A stretch of DNA of 64,000 bases from Bacillus timonensis (GCF_000285535.1 NZ_HE610988.1:165737-229736); one strand, 5' to 3'; positions 10,140-19,938 are shown, numbered from the stretch's first letter. The notes: generated by a model not told the origin, from the letters alone. Made by a program: numbers and translations.

Positions 10140-11069
10140 TCAATAGACCGTTTCTTTAAAATAGAAGCCTGTGTCAAGTGGGCGATTAATTGGTTGAAGT
10201 TCTTCCAGTTGTTCTAATAGTTCATCCTTGATATCTTCATATTCATCACGATTTTCAACACATAAGTCAATTGCTTTTCGATAAATTTTCGTCGTCTCAA
10301 GGAGATAGTTTGATGATTTTAAAATCCCCTCAATTTTAAAGCTATCAACACCTGCATCTATCATTTCTTCCAATTCATCGATAATACAAACGTCATTCGG
10401 GCTCATGATATGAGTACCATTTTCGTCTTCAAAAATTGGGTACTTATTGCCACGCTCTTTATCAAATAAAAACATATCTTTTTCTTTTTTACGATTTTCA
10501 ATTTCCATGACATTACCTTGGTATTCAAAATAGTTACCTACCAAAGAACGCTTTGATTGGAACATACACATCATTCCATGTACTTGAACTTCAATTTCAA
10601 CATCCGCGTTTTCTTTGATCTCAACGATTGCATCCATATTAAGTTCACGAGCAAGGACAGCACGCTTTGCACCTTTTCTGCCCCAATAATTACATGTATA
10701 CCAGTTTGTTGCAGTCGTCTCGGTATTCCAGTGAAGTTTCATCTCTGGAGCAACCTCACGAACCGACATTAGTACGGCCGGGTCTCCAAAAACAATTGCA
10801 TCAACATTGCTATCTCGTAAATAAGCTACATAGTCCCCTAACTCAGGAACCTTTTCATTATGGAATAGCGCGTTCATCGCTACATAAATTTTTGCATCAT
10901 GAGCATGAGCAATTTTAACCGCTTTTGCAATGTCTTCACGATTAAATTCACCAGCAAGACGCAAACCGTATCTCTGTTCACCAATAATAAAAGCTGTTGC
11001 ACCAGCATTAATCAATGGTTCAATATCTTCTACACATGTAGGCGTGACCAGAAGTTCTGGTTTTTTCAT
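10140..11069 (-). CDS. trhP1: U32 family tRNA hydroxylation protein (TrhP1/YrrN)
   Basis: A 309-residue paralogue of the downstream gene with the barrel (KPELLVTPT, GATAFIIGEQRYGLR) and VHGMMCMFQSKRSLVGNYF. It lacks the four-cysteine cluster of its partner. In Bacillus YrrN and YrrO act together in uridine-34 hydroxylation. It overlaps yrrM by 4 nt (ATGA), showing translational coupling to the methyltransferase that acts next. Confidence 0.88.
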   Translation of the reverse strand: MKKPELLVTPTCVEDIEPLINAGATAFIIGEQRYGLRLAGEFNREDIAKAVKIAHAHDAKIYVAMNALFHNEKVPELGDYVAYLRDSNVDAIVFGDPAVLMSVREVAPEMKLHWNTETTATNWYTCNYWGRKGAKRAVLARELNMDAIVEIKENADVEIEVQVHGMMCMFQSKRSLVGNYFEYQGNVMEIENRKKEKDMFLFDKERGNKYPIFEDENGTHIMSPNDVCIIDELEEMIDAGVDSFKIEGILKSSNYLLETTKIYRKAIDLCVENRDEYEDIKDELLEQLEELQPINRPLDTGFYFKETVY

Positions 11070-11716
11070 TCCTTAACACCTCTTTTTTTACTTAATGCAA
11101 CTCCATCCCCAACAGGTAAGATGGTCGTTTGATAATCAGGGTGCTTGATGAGCCACTCGTTATATGATTTAATTTTTGTTACTAAATTTCGGATTCTTTT
11201 ACTTTCAATTTGTTCCTCTGCCACAAGCCCTTTAAATAGTACATTATCAGTCACAATTAAGCCATCCTTTGAAAGGCATTTTTCATAGATGTCAAAAAAA
11301 TGTCGATATTGGCCTTTAGCTGCATCAATAAAAATGCAGTCAAATTCTCCGTGATTCTTTACTTCATCAAAAACCTCAAGAGCATCTCCAAAAATCACAT
11401 GTATTTGGGAGCTAGTCCCAGTTCGTTCAATATTTTCAAGAGCTTTTTCGTATCGTTCCTGATCTCTCTCAATTGTTACGATTTTTGTACCTGGGAGAGC
11501 TTGAGCCATCCGAATTGCGGAATAGCCAATTGCAGTTCCGATTTCAAGAATCTGCTTTGGACGAGAAATACGCAAAATTTGAAGCATTGTTTCAATTCCG
11601 ACAAGCTCCATAATTGGTACGTTATTTTCATGAGCATAATGTTCAATTTCTTCTATGACTTCATCTCTTTTTGGGAGTAGAGCTTCTAAATAATTGGTTA
11701 TTTTACTTGATAACAA
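11066..11716 (-). CDS. trmR: tRNA 5-hydroxyuridine methyltransferase TrmR (YrrM)
   Basis: A 216-residue class I O-methyltransferase with ILEIGTAIGYSAIRMA (SAM loop, near residue 58), TIERD and FIDAAKGQY metal/SAM motifs. B. subtilis YrrM converts 5-hydroxyuridine to 5-methoxyuridine at position 34 of tRNA, the step after TrhP1/TrhP2. The TTG at 11716 is chosen because GGAGGT sits 7 nt before it; the ATG at 11731 overlaps that site and has no SD of its own. Confidence 0.88.
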   Translation of the reverse strand: MLSSKITNYLEALLPKRDEVIEEIEHYAHENNVPIMELVGIETMLQILRISRPKQILEIGTAIGYSAIRMAQALPGTKIVTIERDQERYEKALENIERTGTSSQIHVIFGDALEVFDEVKNHGEFDCIFIDAAKGQYRHFFDIYEKCLSKDGLIVTDNVLFKGLVAEEQIESKRIRNLVTKIKSYNEWLIKHPDYQTTILPVGDGVALSKKRGVKE

Positions 11717-11826
11717 GAAAAAAACCTCCATTTCAGTATGGTGGTATTCGTTGAAATTGCCGTCATTTGTTTTTGTATGATAATAATTTCACCTTTTAAC
11801 TTGAATTATTTTACCATAAAACAATA

Positions 11827-11848
11827 GGGAACGCCATATTGGGTTCCC
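11827..11848 (-). terminator. Weak hairpin between mltG and trmR
   Basis: A 6-bp stem GGGAAC / GTTCCC after the mltG stop is followed by TATTGTTTT on the minus strand. It looks like a partial terminator that would reduce, not block, transcription into trmR. Confidence 0.5.
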
Positions 11849-11863
11849 TCAGAAGATTTCATA

Positions 11864-12997
11864 TTATTGATTCGTTATATACTGTGCCTTTTTTGCATTA
11901 TGTTCATCCAATGTCTTTGAATAATACACTTCCCCTGTTGGAGCAGCTAAGAAGTATAGAAAATCTGTTTCAGCAGGGTTAAGTGCCGCTGATAAGGAAG
12001 ATTCCCCGGCATTCGCAATTGGTCCTGGAGTTAAGCCTTTCACCTTATATGTATTATATGGTGAATCCTCATCAAGATGATCATAAAGGACGCGTTTCTT
12101 ATGTTCACCAATTGCATAGAGTACAGTAGGGTCTGTTTGAAGCGGCATTCCCACATCCAAACGATTATAAAACACGCTAGAAATTTTCTCACGGTCTGTT
12201 TGCGCTGTTGCTTCTTCCTCTATTAACGAAGCCATTGTTAATAGTTTATGAGTTGAATCGATATATTTATTTCCTTCAAGAAGTCCTGTATATTGTGTTA
12301 GGATCTTATCTGTCTGCTCTAGCATGGTTTCAACAAGTACTTCTATAGACGGTTTTTTCTCGTAAAATGGATACGTTGCAGGGAATAAATACCCCTCAAG
12401 TGGATGTTTAATATCTTTGTCTAAAATTTCTTCGGTTAAAATGTTTGGATATCTACTGATTAAATCTCTCACATATGTAGAATCGTCTACTTTGTTCATG
12501 ATTTCTTCTTTTGTATATCCTGTTTGTTCCGCAATAATCGTTGCAATTTCCTCAAGTTGTTTTCCTTCAGGAATCACTAGTTTAAAAGCAGGTTCTCCCA
12601 TTAGAATTCCAGATTTCAAACTTTTAATAATTTCATCAAAGTTCATTGATTGGTTAAATGAATATTCCCCAGCCTGAAAACCAGATTCATTTTTAAATTT
12701 CGTATAATAACGAAAAACCTTTGCATTCTTTACGATATTGTTGTCTTCAAGAATTCGTGCAATTGCTGATGGTGATGAACCAATTGGTATCGTTACTTCG
12801 ATTGGTTCCTTATTGGTAGGGTCTACTGGCTCAAGCGCTGATTTTATATATAAATAGCCTCCGCCAATTAATCCAGATAAAACTAATAGAATAACACTAA
12901 ATACGATAAAAACAATTTTACGGATCACTTTGGCTTCACTATGCCGTTCTTGTAGATTCTTTTTATATAAATCCTTTTTCGATTCGTTTTCTGACAT
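11864..12997 (-). CDS. mltG: Endolytic transglycosylase MltG
   Basis: A 377-residue membrane-anchored lytic transglycosylase that cuts nascent glycan strands and is thought to set their length. It has a cytoplasmic tail, one membrane segment (about 27-50), a LysM-like region (about 65-130) and the YceG catalytic domain with LTMASLIEEEA (likely catalytic Glu at about 260), PLQTDPTVLYA and the ending NPAETDFLYFLA. Length is normal. It precedes trmR with a weak hairpin between. Confidence 0.93.
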   Translation of the reverse strand: MSENESKKDLYKKNLQERHSEAKVIRKIVFIVFSVILLVLSGLIGGGYLYIKSALEPVDPTNKEPIEVTIPIGSSPSAIARILEDNNIVKNAKVFRYYTKFKNESGFQAGEYSFNQSMNFDEIIKSLKSGILMGEPAFKLVIPEGKQLEEIATIIAEQTGYTKEEIMNKVDDSTYVRDLISRYPNILTEEILDKDIKHPLEGYLFPATYPFYEKKPSIEVLVETMLEQTDKILTQYTGLLEGNKYIDSTHKLLTMASLIEEEATAQTDREKISSVFYNRLDVGMPLQTDPTVLYAIGEHKKRVLYDHLDEDSPYNTYKVKGLTPGPIANAGESSLSAALNPAETDFLYFLAAPTGEVYYSKTLDEHNAKKAQYITNQ

Positions 12998-13151
12998 ATA
13001 TCGAAAATCCTCCCCTCACTCGAATTATTATACTACATTTTTTTATCTAATTCGTCAATTTTAGGAAGAATTCACTAGAATTTTGTATTTTTTTCTAAAA
13101 ACTCTGTTTTTTAGGAGTAGTATTCGGGTCTTTTAGAGGATTTTTGGGCAA

Positions 13152-13183
13152 AAAAAGAAAAAACAGCACAAAGGCTGTTTTTA
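13152..13183 (-). terminator. Terminator of the alaS-yrzL-yrrK-yrzB group
   Basis: AAACAGC / GCTGTTT stem with T-rich flank (TTTTTTCTTTTTTTG on the minus strand), overlapping the yrzB stop codon. Confidence 0.8.
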
Positions 13184-13468
13184 TTCTTCTCCTTCTTCAT
13201 CAAGGAATGTGTTTAACATTTCTTCGACAAGGTCCCATTCTTCTTCTGTTTCAATCGGTTGAAGTTCTCCATCTTCTCCGTCCTCAGAAGGGCTAAAGCT
13301 TGAAGCATGGATTTCAATATCTTCTTCATCCTCGTTATCATCACTTACTGGATAGTAAAGGACATACGATTTTCCAAACTCTTCTGATTCAAATGTAAAT
13401 AAAACTTCACAAAGAATCTCATTTCCTTGTTCATCAACTACAGTAATTTGCTTTTCACCATGTTCCAT
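13181..13468 (-). CDS. yrzB: DUF1292 family protein YrzB
   Basis: A 95-residue, very acidic protein (long E/D runs, ending in FLDEEGEE) with the DUF1292 core [19 protein letters not shown] and SYVLYYP. The function is unknown. It follows yrrK by 14 nt in the conserved yrzL-yrrK-yrzB group of Firmicutes. It has no membrane segment and is probably cytoplasmic. Confidence 0.88.
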   Translation of the reverse strand: MEHGEKQITVVDEQGNEILCEVLFTFESEEFGKSYVLYYPVSDDNEDEEDIEIHASSFSPSEDGEDGELQPIETEEEWDLVEEMLNTFLDEEGEE

Positions 13469-13482
13469 ATAAATCCACCTCT

Positions 13483-13899
13483 TTAATTTTTACTATCTAG
13501 GTACCCCTGAAGAATCATGACTGCAGCCATTTTGTCGATTACTTGCTTTCGCTTTTTTCGACTTACATCTGCAGATAATAAGACTCGTTCTGCTGCCACA
13601 GTTGAGAGACGCTCGTCCCATAATACAATAGGCAACTCGAATTTTTCCTGTACCAAATCTGCATAATGCTGACTAGCCTCGCCACGCGGTCCAATAGTCC
13701 CATTCATATTTTTAGGTAATCCAATTACAACAGATTCTACCTCATATTCTTTGATAATCTCACCTAGTCGCTCCAAACCAAACTGCTGTCGTTCCTCGTT
13801 TATCTTAATGGTTTCTATGCCTTGAGCAGTCCAGCCCATTTCATCACTGACGGCAACACCGACTGTTTTGGAGCCGACATCTAAGCCGAGAATCCTCAT
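13483..13899 (-). CDS. yrrK: Putative Holliday junction resolvase / rRNA processing nuclease (YqgF/RuvX family)
   Basis: A 138-residue RNase H-fold protein with the catalytic-site motif [16 protein letters not shown] at the N-terminus, [12 protein letters not shown] in the middle and the [15 protein letters not shown] Glu motif. Family members are linked to 16S rRNA 5' maturation and were first predicted as junction resolvases. It lies 5 nt after yrzL and 14 nt before yrzB. Confidence 0.9.
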   Translation of the reverse strand: MRILGLDVGSKTVGVAVSDEMGWTAQGIETIKINEERQQFGLERLGEIIKEYEVESVVIGLPKNMNGTIGPRGEASQHYADLVQEKFELPIVLWDERLSTVAAERVLLSADVSRKKRKQVIDKMAAVMILQGYLDSKN

Positions 13900-13904
13900 T
13901 CGTT

Positions 13905-14171
13905 TTACCCCTCACGATGGATCTTTAAATAAGATTTTACTAACTCCTCGATTATTTCATCTCGTTCAAGCTTTCGGATAATATTTCTTGCATCATTGTG
14001 ACGCGGAATGTAAGCTGGGTCTCCGGATAATAAGTACCCAACAATTTGATTGATTGGATTATATCCTTTTTCTTGAAGAGCATCATAGACATTGAATAGT
14101 ACTTCATTTACATTTGTTTCAACTGGTTCCTCAGGAAAGTTGAATTTCATTGTTTTATCAAATGAGCTCAA
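13905..14171 (-). CDS. yrzL: IreB family regulatory phosphoprotein YrzL
   Basis: An 88-residue protein with the diagnostic [20 protein letters not shown] core. The Enterococcus homologue IreB is phosphorylated by the PASTA kinase IreK and affects cephalosporin tolerance; a role in Bacillus is not established. The N-terminal SSFDKTMKF holds the conserved threonine region. The TTG at 14171 fits the B. subtilis start (MSSFDKT) and has GAGGTG 6 nt upstream; the in-frame GTG at 14180 lies inside that site. Confidence 0.9.
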   Translation of the reverse strand: MSSFDKTMKFNFPEEPVETNVNEVLFNVYDALQEKGYNPINQIVGYLLSGDPAYIPRHNDARNIIRKLERDEIIEELVKSYLKIHREG

Positions 14172-14274
14172 GTTTTGCACCTCACTCTCAGGTTCTGGTG
14201 TTTGAATCCGTGCATGTAAATCTTACCATTCATTGTACACTAATCACAACTAAATAGAAACAAGAAGTGACAAT

Positions 14275-14306
14275 TTGTATCATCCTTTTTAACCAGGATG
14301 ATACAA
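14275..14306 (-). terminator. 12-bp hairpin after alaS
   Basis: A perfect 12-bp stem TTGTATCATCCT / AGGATGATACAA with an 8-nt loop just downstream of alaS. There is no U-tract in minus-strand RNA, so it is a weak terminator or 3'-end stabiliser with some read-through into yrzL. Confidence 0.55.
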
Positions 14307-14317
14307 AATGATTGTTT

Positions 14318-16951
14318 TTAGATGTTATTTACCCATTCTTCTACAAATTGCAATGCAGATTCTAGCTGATCTGGGTTTTTACCACCCGCTTGTGCCATGT
14401 CTGGTCGGCCACCACCACCGCCACCACAGCGAGTAGCAACTTCCTTGATTAATTTGCCAGCATGGAAGCCTTTTTCAATCAAATCCTTTGTTACTCCAGC
14501 TGTTATGTTTACCTTATCTTCGTTCACAGAGCCTAATACAATTACTGCTGAACCTAGCTTTTGCTTTAAGTCATCAACCATTCCACGAAGATTATTCATA
14601 TCTTGGGCATTTACTTTGCTATATAAAACAGTTACACCATTAATTTCTTTTGCTTTATCAACTAAACTACCTGCCTCAATATTCCCAAGCTTCGCTGAAA
14701 GTGATTCATTTTCACGATGTAAATTGCGAACTTCATGCTGTAAGGCTTCAATACGAGTTGATACTTCAGCTGGCTTTGTTTTTAAAAGATTTGCAGCTTC
14801 TTGAAGCATTTTAACTTGGTCATTGATTACATGGTATGCTGCTTTACCAGTTACAGCTTCAATACGACGTGTACCTGCCCCAATACCTGACTCAGAAACA
14901 ATCTTGAATAATCCGATTGTTGAAGTATTCGGTACATGGCATCCACCACAAAGCTCTAAACTATAATCACCTACTTGAACAACCCGAACAATATTACCGT
15001 ACTTTTCACCGAATAAGGCCATTGCACCCATCGCCTTTGCTTCACTTAGAGATTTATAATCAATTTGAACAGGAATACTACCCCAAATTTTTTCATTCAC
15101 AATAGATTCAATTTGTTCAAGTTCTTCTGGTTTAATTTGACCAAAATGTGAGAAGTCAAAACGTAAACGATTCGAAGTTACAAGTGAACCTGCTTGGTTA
15201 ACATGGACCCCTAGCACATCTTTTAATGCCTGATGTAATAGGTGTGTTGCCGTGTGGTTTTTAATAACCCCTCCACGATTTTCTTGATCAACTTTTGCAA
15301 ACAGTTGGTCGCCTTTCGATAAATTACCCTTTTCAACAAGAACTCGGTGAAGATTTTGTCCATTTGGTGCTTTTTGTACATCTTTCACTACAAGCCTTGT
15401 ATTTTCATTCTCGATAGTACCTTCATCAGCGATTTGTCCACCGCTCTCCGCATAAAAAGGTGTTTTATCTAAAATGAGCTGGATCTCTTCACCTTCGTTT
15501 GCCTTCTCAACGATTTCCCCGTCTTTAACCATAACAAGAACGGTTGATTTTGCTTCAAGTTCATCATATCCAACAAAAGTACTGTCTACTTTTATCTCGC
15601 CAAGAACTCCACTTTGAACTTGCATAGAATCCACATCTTGACGAGCAGATCTAGCTCTTTCACGTTGATTTTCCATTTCTCGTTCAAAACCATCGTGATC
15701 TACCTTCATGCCTTCTTCTTCAGCATATTCTTCTGTTAGTTCTACCGGAAAACCATACGTATCATATAAGCGGAAGACATCCTCGCCAGAAATAGTGTTA
15801 TTTCCCTTTTCTTTTTCCTTCTGAATCACATTTGATAGAATCGCAAGTCCATCATGTAGTGTTTCATGGAAACGCTCCTCTTCTGTCTTCACTACTTTTT
15901 GAATAAATTCAGTCTTTTCTTTTACTTCCGGATAAAAATCAACCATGATCTCGCCAACAACCGGAACTAGTTCATACATGAATGGACGATTAATTGAAAT
16001 CTTTTTGGCATAACGTACAGCACGTCTTAATAATCTTCGGATGACATAGCCTCTTCCTTCATTTGATGGAAGTGCTCCGTCTCCTACTGCAAATGTAACC
16101 GTACGAATGTGGTCGGCAATAACCTTAAATGCTTCATCCTTTTCATTTGCTTGTCCATATTTTTCACCAGAGATTGCTTCAGTTGCCTCGATAATCGGCA
16201 TAAAGAGGTCAGTGTCAAAGTTTGTAGGCACATTTTGAATGACTGAGCACATTCTTTCAAGACCCATTCCTGTATCAATATTCTTTTTTGGAAGTGGCGT
16301 ATATGTGCCATCTGGATTATGGTTAAATTGTGAGAACACAAGGTTCCAAATTTCTAGATAACGTTCATTTTCCCCACCTGGGTATAACTCTGGATCTTTC
16401 GGATCATTTCCGAACTCTTCCCCACGGTCAAAGAAAATTTCTGTGTTTGGACCACTCGGACCTTCCCCAATATCCCAGAAGTTACCCTCTAAGCGGACAA
16501 TACGCTCCTCCGGAATCCCGATTTTTTTGTGCCAAAGCTCAAAAGCCTCTTCGTCTTCCGGATGAATCGTTACAGAGAGCTTTTCTTGGTCGAAACCAAT
16601 CCAATCCTTGCTTGTTAAGAACTCCCAAGCCCATTCAATTGCTTCTTCTTTAAAATAATCACCAATGGAGAAATTCCCTAGCATTTCAAAGAAGGTATGG
16701 TGGCGTGCTGTTTTACCGACATTCTCAATATCGTTTGTCCGAATCGACTTTTGTGCATTACATATTCTTGGATTCTGTGGAATGACACGTCCATCAAAGT
16801 ATTTTTTTAATGTTGCAACACCACTATTAATCCAAAGTAAAGATGGATCTTCATGTGGAACCAGGGAAGCACTTGGTTCAATTGAATGCCCCTTTGATTT
16901 GAAAAAATCTAAAAACATTTGTCGTACTTGAGCCGATGTTAACTGTTTCAT
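14318..16951 (-). CDS. alaS: Alanyl-tRNA synthetase
   Basis: An 877-residue class II synthetase with all domains: catalytic core (starts [38 protein letters not shown]), tRNA-recognition domain, editing domain with HTATHLLH and CGGCHV zinc-site motifs, and the C-terminal C-Ala region with [16 protein letters not shown]. It charges tRNA-Ala and clears Ser/Gly mischarging. Expression is controlled by the T-box leader at 16988-17285. Confidence 0.98.
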   Translation of the reverse strand: MKQLTSAQVRQMFLDFFKSKGHSIEPSASLVPHEDPSLLWINSGVATLKKYFDGRVIPQNPRICNAQKSIRTNDIENVGKTARHHTFFEMLGNFSIGDYFKEEAIEWAWEFLTSKDWIGFDQEKLSVTIHPEDEEAFELWHKKIGIPEERIVRLEGNFWDIGEGPSGPNTEIFFDRGEEFGNDPKDPELYPGGENERYLEIWNLVFSQFNHNPDGTYTPLPKKNIDTGMGLERMCSVIQNVPTNFDTDLFMPIIEATEAISGEKYGQANEKDEAFKVIADHIRTVTFAVGDGALPSNEGRGYVIRRLLRRAVRYAKKISINRPFMYELVPVVGEIMVDFYPEVKEKTEFIQKVVKTEEERFHETLHDGLAILSNVIQKEKEKGNNTISGEDVFRLYDTYGFPVELTEEYAEEEGMKVDHDGFEREMENQRERARSARQDVDSMQVQSGVLGEIKVDSTFVGYDELEAKSTVLVMVKDGEIVEKANEGEEIQLILDKTPFYAESGGQIADEGTIENENTRLVVKDVQKAPNGQNLHRVLVEKGNLSKGDQLFAKVDQENRGGVIKNHTATHLLHQALKDVLGVHVNQAGSLVTSNRLRFDFSHFGQIKPEELEQIESIVNEKIWGSIPVQIDYKSLSEAKAMGAMALFGEKYGNIVRVVQVGDYSLELCGGCHVPNTSTIGLFKIVSESGIGAGTRRIEAVTGKAAYHVINDQVKMLQEAANLLKTKPAEVSTRIEALQHEVRNLHRENESLSAKLGNIEAGSLVDKAKEINGVTVLYSKVNAQDMNNLRGMVDDLKQKLGSAVIVLGSVNEDKVNITAGVTKDLIEKGFHAGKLIKEVATRCGGGGGGRPDMAQAGGKNPDQLESALQFVEEWVNNI

Positions 16952-16987
16952 TTCATAACCTCCACTTTCATTTTAGACATAAAAAAA

Positions 16988-17285
16988 TACTCTAATCCCC
17001 TAAAAAACAGGGACGAGAGTATGCTCGCGGTACCACCCTGATTATGGACATACTGTTACAGCAAAACTAGGCTTGTAAAACAAGCAAGATTTAGCTGAAC
17101 AAAAAAATATCGTCCATCACCTTCGTATATTGATAACGGTATTCACCGGTAGGTTTTCCTACACTCAGGAGTAGCGTTCTGTTACCCTTCATCGCAGAAT
17201 TTCTCTCAGCCTTGGAAATCCCTCTCTGGTTTGATGGTACTGTAACATACTGATTCCTTCATAGTTTTCTTTCGTAGTGATGTAA
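16988..17285 (-). promoter_or_regulatory. T-box riboswitch of alaS (alanine specifier)
   Basis: A leader of about 300 nt upstream of alaS contains the T-box sequence AGGGTGGTACCGCG (near 17025-17040). It is followed on the minus strand by a terminator built from ACTCTCGTCCC / GGGATTAGAGT and a T-run (16988-17020). Stem I contains AACGCTACTC, which places GCU (Ala) in the specifier position. Uncharged tRNA-Ala should stabilise the antiterminator and switch alaS on. The whole 412-nt gap is accounted for by this leader and its promoter. Confidence 0.93.
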
Positions 17286-17290
17286 TTGTC

Positions 17291-17319
17291 ACTTTATGTA
17301 TTATCTAGTTTCTTGTCAA
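17291..17319 (-). promoter_or_regulatory. Candidate alaS promoter
   Basis: On the minus strand: TTGACA (17314-17319), 17-nt spacer, TAAAGT (17291-17296). The -35 is perfect and the -10 moderate. It is placed just upstream of the T-box leader. Confidence 0.6.
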
Positions 17320-17363
17320 TTATATTCAAGTCAAAAATGTTTGTCAATGTTGATGATAATGTG

Positions 17364-18437
17364 TTAGTGTTCTTTCCGAGTCACTGTAAAATGTTGTTTT
17401 GCGTGAACGAAAAATACCTTCAAGATTGCAACAATCGGTACAGCAGTAATGAGGCCGACAACTCCACCAATCTCTCCACCTAATAATAGTGCCGCAATAA
17501 TCACAATTGGGTGTAATCGGAGGCTTTTACCAACAATTAAGGGTGATAGCAGGTTTCCTTCAATAAACTGAAGTCCAAAGACAACTACCACTACAATAAT
17601 CAGCATTTTTATTGAAATTGTAGCCGCAATAATCGCTGCAGGAATAGCACCAATAATAGGACCAAAGTACGGGATGATATTGGTGACCCCAACAATACTT
17701 CCAAAAAGGAGTGGATATTTCATGCCAGATATCCAAAACGCTACTGAAGCTGTTGTTCCGACAAGAAGACAAACAATCAACTGTCCTCTAATATAATTTC
17801 CTAATGATTCATCAACATCTCGGAAGAAAAGCTGACCTGATTTTCTGAGACTCCGCGGTGTAATATACCACAATGCCTTTATCATCTGGTCGTAATCCTT
17901 TAACATATAAAAAACGATGAACGGAATAATCGCGATTATAAAAATCGAATTGAGCAACCCCTTTAAAAACTCGATTGTCCTTGACAGTAAATAGTCCACA
18001 TAGTTTTCGACCGAATAAAGTATTTCATCAAGCTGACCGTGAATAAAAGCAGGAAGTTGTGAACTTCCTGCTTCAATTTCTTTTAGCCAAACCCTATAGG
18101 TTTTACTAAATTCCGGGAAGCTTTCGGCAAGGTCCTTAAGCTGTGCAAGAATCACCGGTATTCCTTTGTATATACCAAATCCAATTCCTCCGAAAAAAAG
18201 CAAGTAAATGAGTAAAATCGCTAACGACCTTGGCATTCCACGATGACTTATTTTTTCAATGATGGGATGCAGTAAGTATGTAATAAAAACAGAAATAATA
18301 AAAGGAGCTAAAAATGTTTTAACGATAGACAAAATTGGGAGCCAGATTGGAGCTAATTTTAAAAAGATAAAGATCGTTAAAAAAGATAGTAATACTAACG
18401 ATAATCTAAAGATCCATTTGACTCTATTTTCGTTCAT
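17364..18437 (-). CDS. yrrI: AI-2E family transporter (YrrI)
   Basis: A 357-residue polytopic membrane protein of the AI-2E/PerM family with about seven or eight membrane segments and the family motifs IVGVTNIIPYFGPIIGAIPA and LSPLIVGKSLRLHPIVIIAALLLGG (C-terminal half). Substrates in Bacillus are unknown; some relatives act as Na+/H+ antiporters or autoinducer-2 exporters. It sits upstream of the alaS T-box and lacks an obvious terminator. Confidence 0.88.
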   Translation of the reverse strand: MNENRVKWIFRLSLVLLSFLTIFIFLKLAPIWLPILSIVKTFLAPFIISVFITYLLHPIIEKISHRGMPRSLAILLIYLLFFGGIGFGIYKGIPVILAQLKDLAESFPEFSKTYRVWLKEIEAGSSQLPAFIHGQLDEILYSVENYVDYLLSRTIEFLKGLLNSIFIIAIIPFIVFYMLKDYDQMIKALWYITPRSLRKSGQLFFRDVDESLGNYIRGQLIVCLLVGTTASVAFWISGMKYPLLFGSIVGVTNIIPYFGPIIGAIPAAIIAATISIKMLIIVVVVVFGLQFIEGNLLSPLIVGKSLRLHPIVIIAALLLGGEIGGVVGLITAVPIVAILKVFFVHAKQHFTVTRKEH

Positions 18438-18562
18438 TTGTTTTCACTCCCTTGCTAGTAGTTTTTGGAATTCATGTGGTTTTATACAGAATGTGAGAGT
18501 GACAGAAAATATTGTAAAAAGACAGATCGTTTTGTAAAATACTGATGAAAGGAAGTGGTAGT

Positions 18563-19483
18563 TTGGTCATTAAACCACGTGGCGAAAATGTTGAATTAAA
18601 GTTATTACGATTATTACGAGTTCGCAAGAGGTTAGAGGAAAAAGACGAGAACAACTACATATACCTCGAAAAAGGCAAGTTCAGCGAAAAACTTTTTGAT
18701 CAGTATCTATTAGGCCTCACAAATGAATTCCTCATTTTAAACAACCTTCTTCTTGAGGTAAACAACACCCTATTTCAGATTGACTCCTTACTAATTACTC
18801 AAAAGAAAATCTTTATCTTTGAAGTAAAAAAACACGAAGTCGATTTTTATATTGTAAAAGACCGCTGGTATATGCTCTCCGGAAAAGAAATCAAAAATCC
18901 ACTCATTCAAGTTATACGTAGTGAATCATTGTTTAGACAACTTCTTCAAGAATTGAGATTTAGTGTTATGTTGGATCTAAAATTGTTTTTATCAACCCAG
19001 AATTTTTTCTCTATGAGGCTCCGACTAAAGGTCCATTTGTATTTCATCCGTCAACTTGGCAGACTTTTAAAAAATTTAGATTCGTATGATGCTCCAAGGG
19101 TGTCTGGGGGTCATATGAGATTAGCCGACAAATTGGTATCCTTACATATTACGGATAATCCTTATTCGCGGTTGCCTGTGTACACATATGAGGAATTGGA
19201 GAAGGGGATTATTTGTCAGCGTGGGTGTTTTCATCTTGAAGATACAAATAGACATACCTTGGTTTGTAACAAATGTGGCTTTATTGAGGACAAAGAAGCA
19301 GCAATATTAAGGAGTATTGAAGAATTTAGGTTTCTGTTTCCTGAAAAACGTATAACAGTGGATGTTATTTATAATTGGTGTCAGGTTATTAGATCTAAAA
19401 GGTTGATACGAGAGATTTCATCTAAAAATTTTGAGTTAGTTTTGTTTGGAAGGGGTTCTTATTATGTAGATAAGAAGAGGTAA
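18563..19483 (+). CDS. NERD-domain (nuclease-related) protein with zinc ribbon
   Basis: A protein of about 306 residues. Residues 40-130 carry the NERD pattern: a GLTNEFLILNN helix, FQIDSLLIT with the conserved Asp, and IFEVKKHEVDFY (the E-x-K catalytic-like motif of the PD-(D/E)XK fold). The C-terminus has paired cysteines (CQRGC and CNKCG), a likely zinc ribbon, then LFPEKRITVD and a YNWC segment. Function is unknown; DNA binding or cleavage is inferred. TTG at 18563 follows AAGGAAGTGG; the ATG at 18545 is an alternative start. It runs opposite to its neighbours, suggesting accessory origin. Confidence 0.8.
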   Translation: MVIKPRGENVELKLLRLLRVRKRLEEKDENNYIYLEKGKFSEKLFDQYLLGLTNEFLILNNLLLEVNNTLFQIDSLLITQKKIFIFEVKKHEVDFYIVKDRWYMLSGKEIKNPLIQVIRSESLFRQLLQELRFSVMLDLKLFLSTQNFFSMRLRLKVHLYFIRQLGRLLKNLDSYDAPRVSGGHMRLADKLVSLHITDNPYSRLPVYTYEELEKGIICQRGCFHLEDTNRHTLVCNKCGFIEDKEAAILRSIEEFRFLFPEKRITVDVIYNWCQVIRSKRLIREISSKNFELVLFGRGSYYVDKKR

Positions 19484-19569
19484 AATTTGATTTAGATGAG
19501 GCTATCTGGATTTGTACTAGTAGGCTCAATTCAAAATATTTCTAGTTGTGTGTGCATTTTTTATTTACC

Positions 19570-19762
19570 GGTCCAGTATTTCCAGATTTTATGAAATTGC
19601 GTGTCTCTTGCTTGCCTTTGCTGGTCCGGCATTTCCTAATTTCAACCAATAGTATACCTCTTTCTTTCTTTAACTGGTCCACTATCCTCTATTTTATCCA
19701 ATTACGTTCCTCTTTCTGGTCCACCACTATCCAGGCGCGTGCCTCTTTCTCCCACCCAAACG
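19570..19762. repeat. Degenerate tandem repeat, about 53-bp period, four units
   Basis: The 323-nt gap between the NERD gene and yrzQ holds four imperfect units starting GGTCC at 19570, 19623, 19676 and 19718 (periods 53, 53 and 42). They share GGTCCRSYATTTCC, an ATTTTA block and a YRCGTNCCTCTTTC block. The sequence is pyrimidine-rich on the plus strand. No ORF or RNA family is recognised. It lies downstream of both convergent genes. Confidence 0.75.
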
Positions 19763-19765
19763 AAC

Positions 19766-19791
19766 AAAAACCCCACATCTGTGGGGTTTTT
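19766..19791. terminator. Bidirectional terminator between NERD gene repeat and yrzQ
   Basis: AAAAACCCCAC / GTGGGGTTTTT, an 11-bp perfect stem with a 4-nt loop and T/A tracts on both sides. It ends the yrrD-yrzR-yrzQ transcript and can stop plus-strand transcription too. Confidence 0.88.
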
Positions 19792-19806
19792 GTTTTTCTA
19801 TACATA

Positions 19807-19938
19807 TTAAAACATTTTCGTAATGCGTTTACGCATTTTTTTCATATTGCGCGCAGACATAATATCCGTTCTTTGCATAATTCCGTATGCCGCAGCACCT
19901 AGACCCATAGTGATAAGAGAAGTCATTGCTTTATTCAT
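19807..19938 (-). CDS. yrzQ: DUF3918 small protein YrzQ
   Basis: A 43-residue protein: MNKAMTSLITMGLGAAAYGI (a short membrane-like helix) followed by a strongly basic tail (NMKKMRKRITKMF). Size, pattern and place match B. subtilis YrzQ, of unknown function. The start has AGGGGTGAAGAGG upstream. It is shorter than most gene finders report. Confidence 0.75.
   Translation of the reverse strand: MNKAMTSLITMGLGAAAYGIMQRTDIMSARNMKKMRKRITKMF

Noticed and set aside
14397-14804. Plus-strand frame starting [10 protein letters not shown] opposite alaS
   Set aside because: Product of the antisense of the [10 protein letters not shown] codons in alaS; not a gene.
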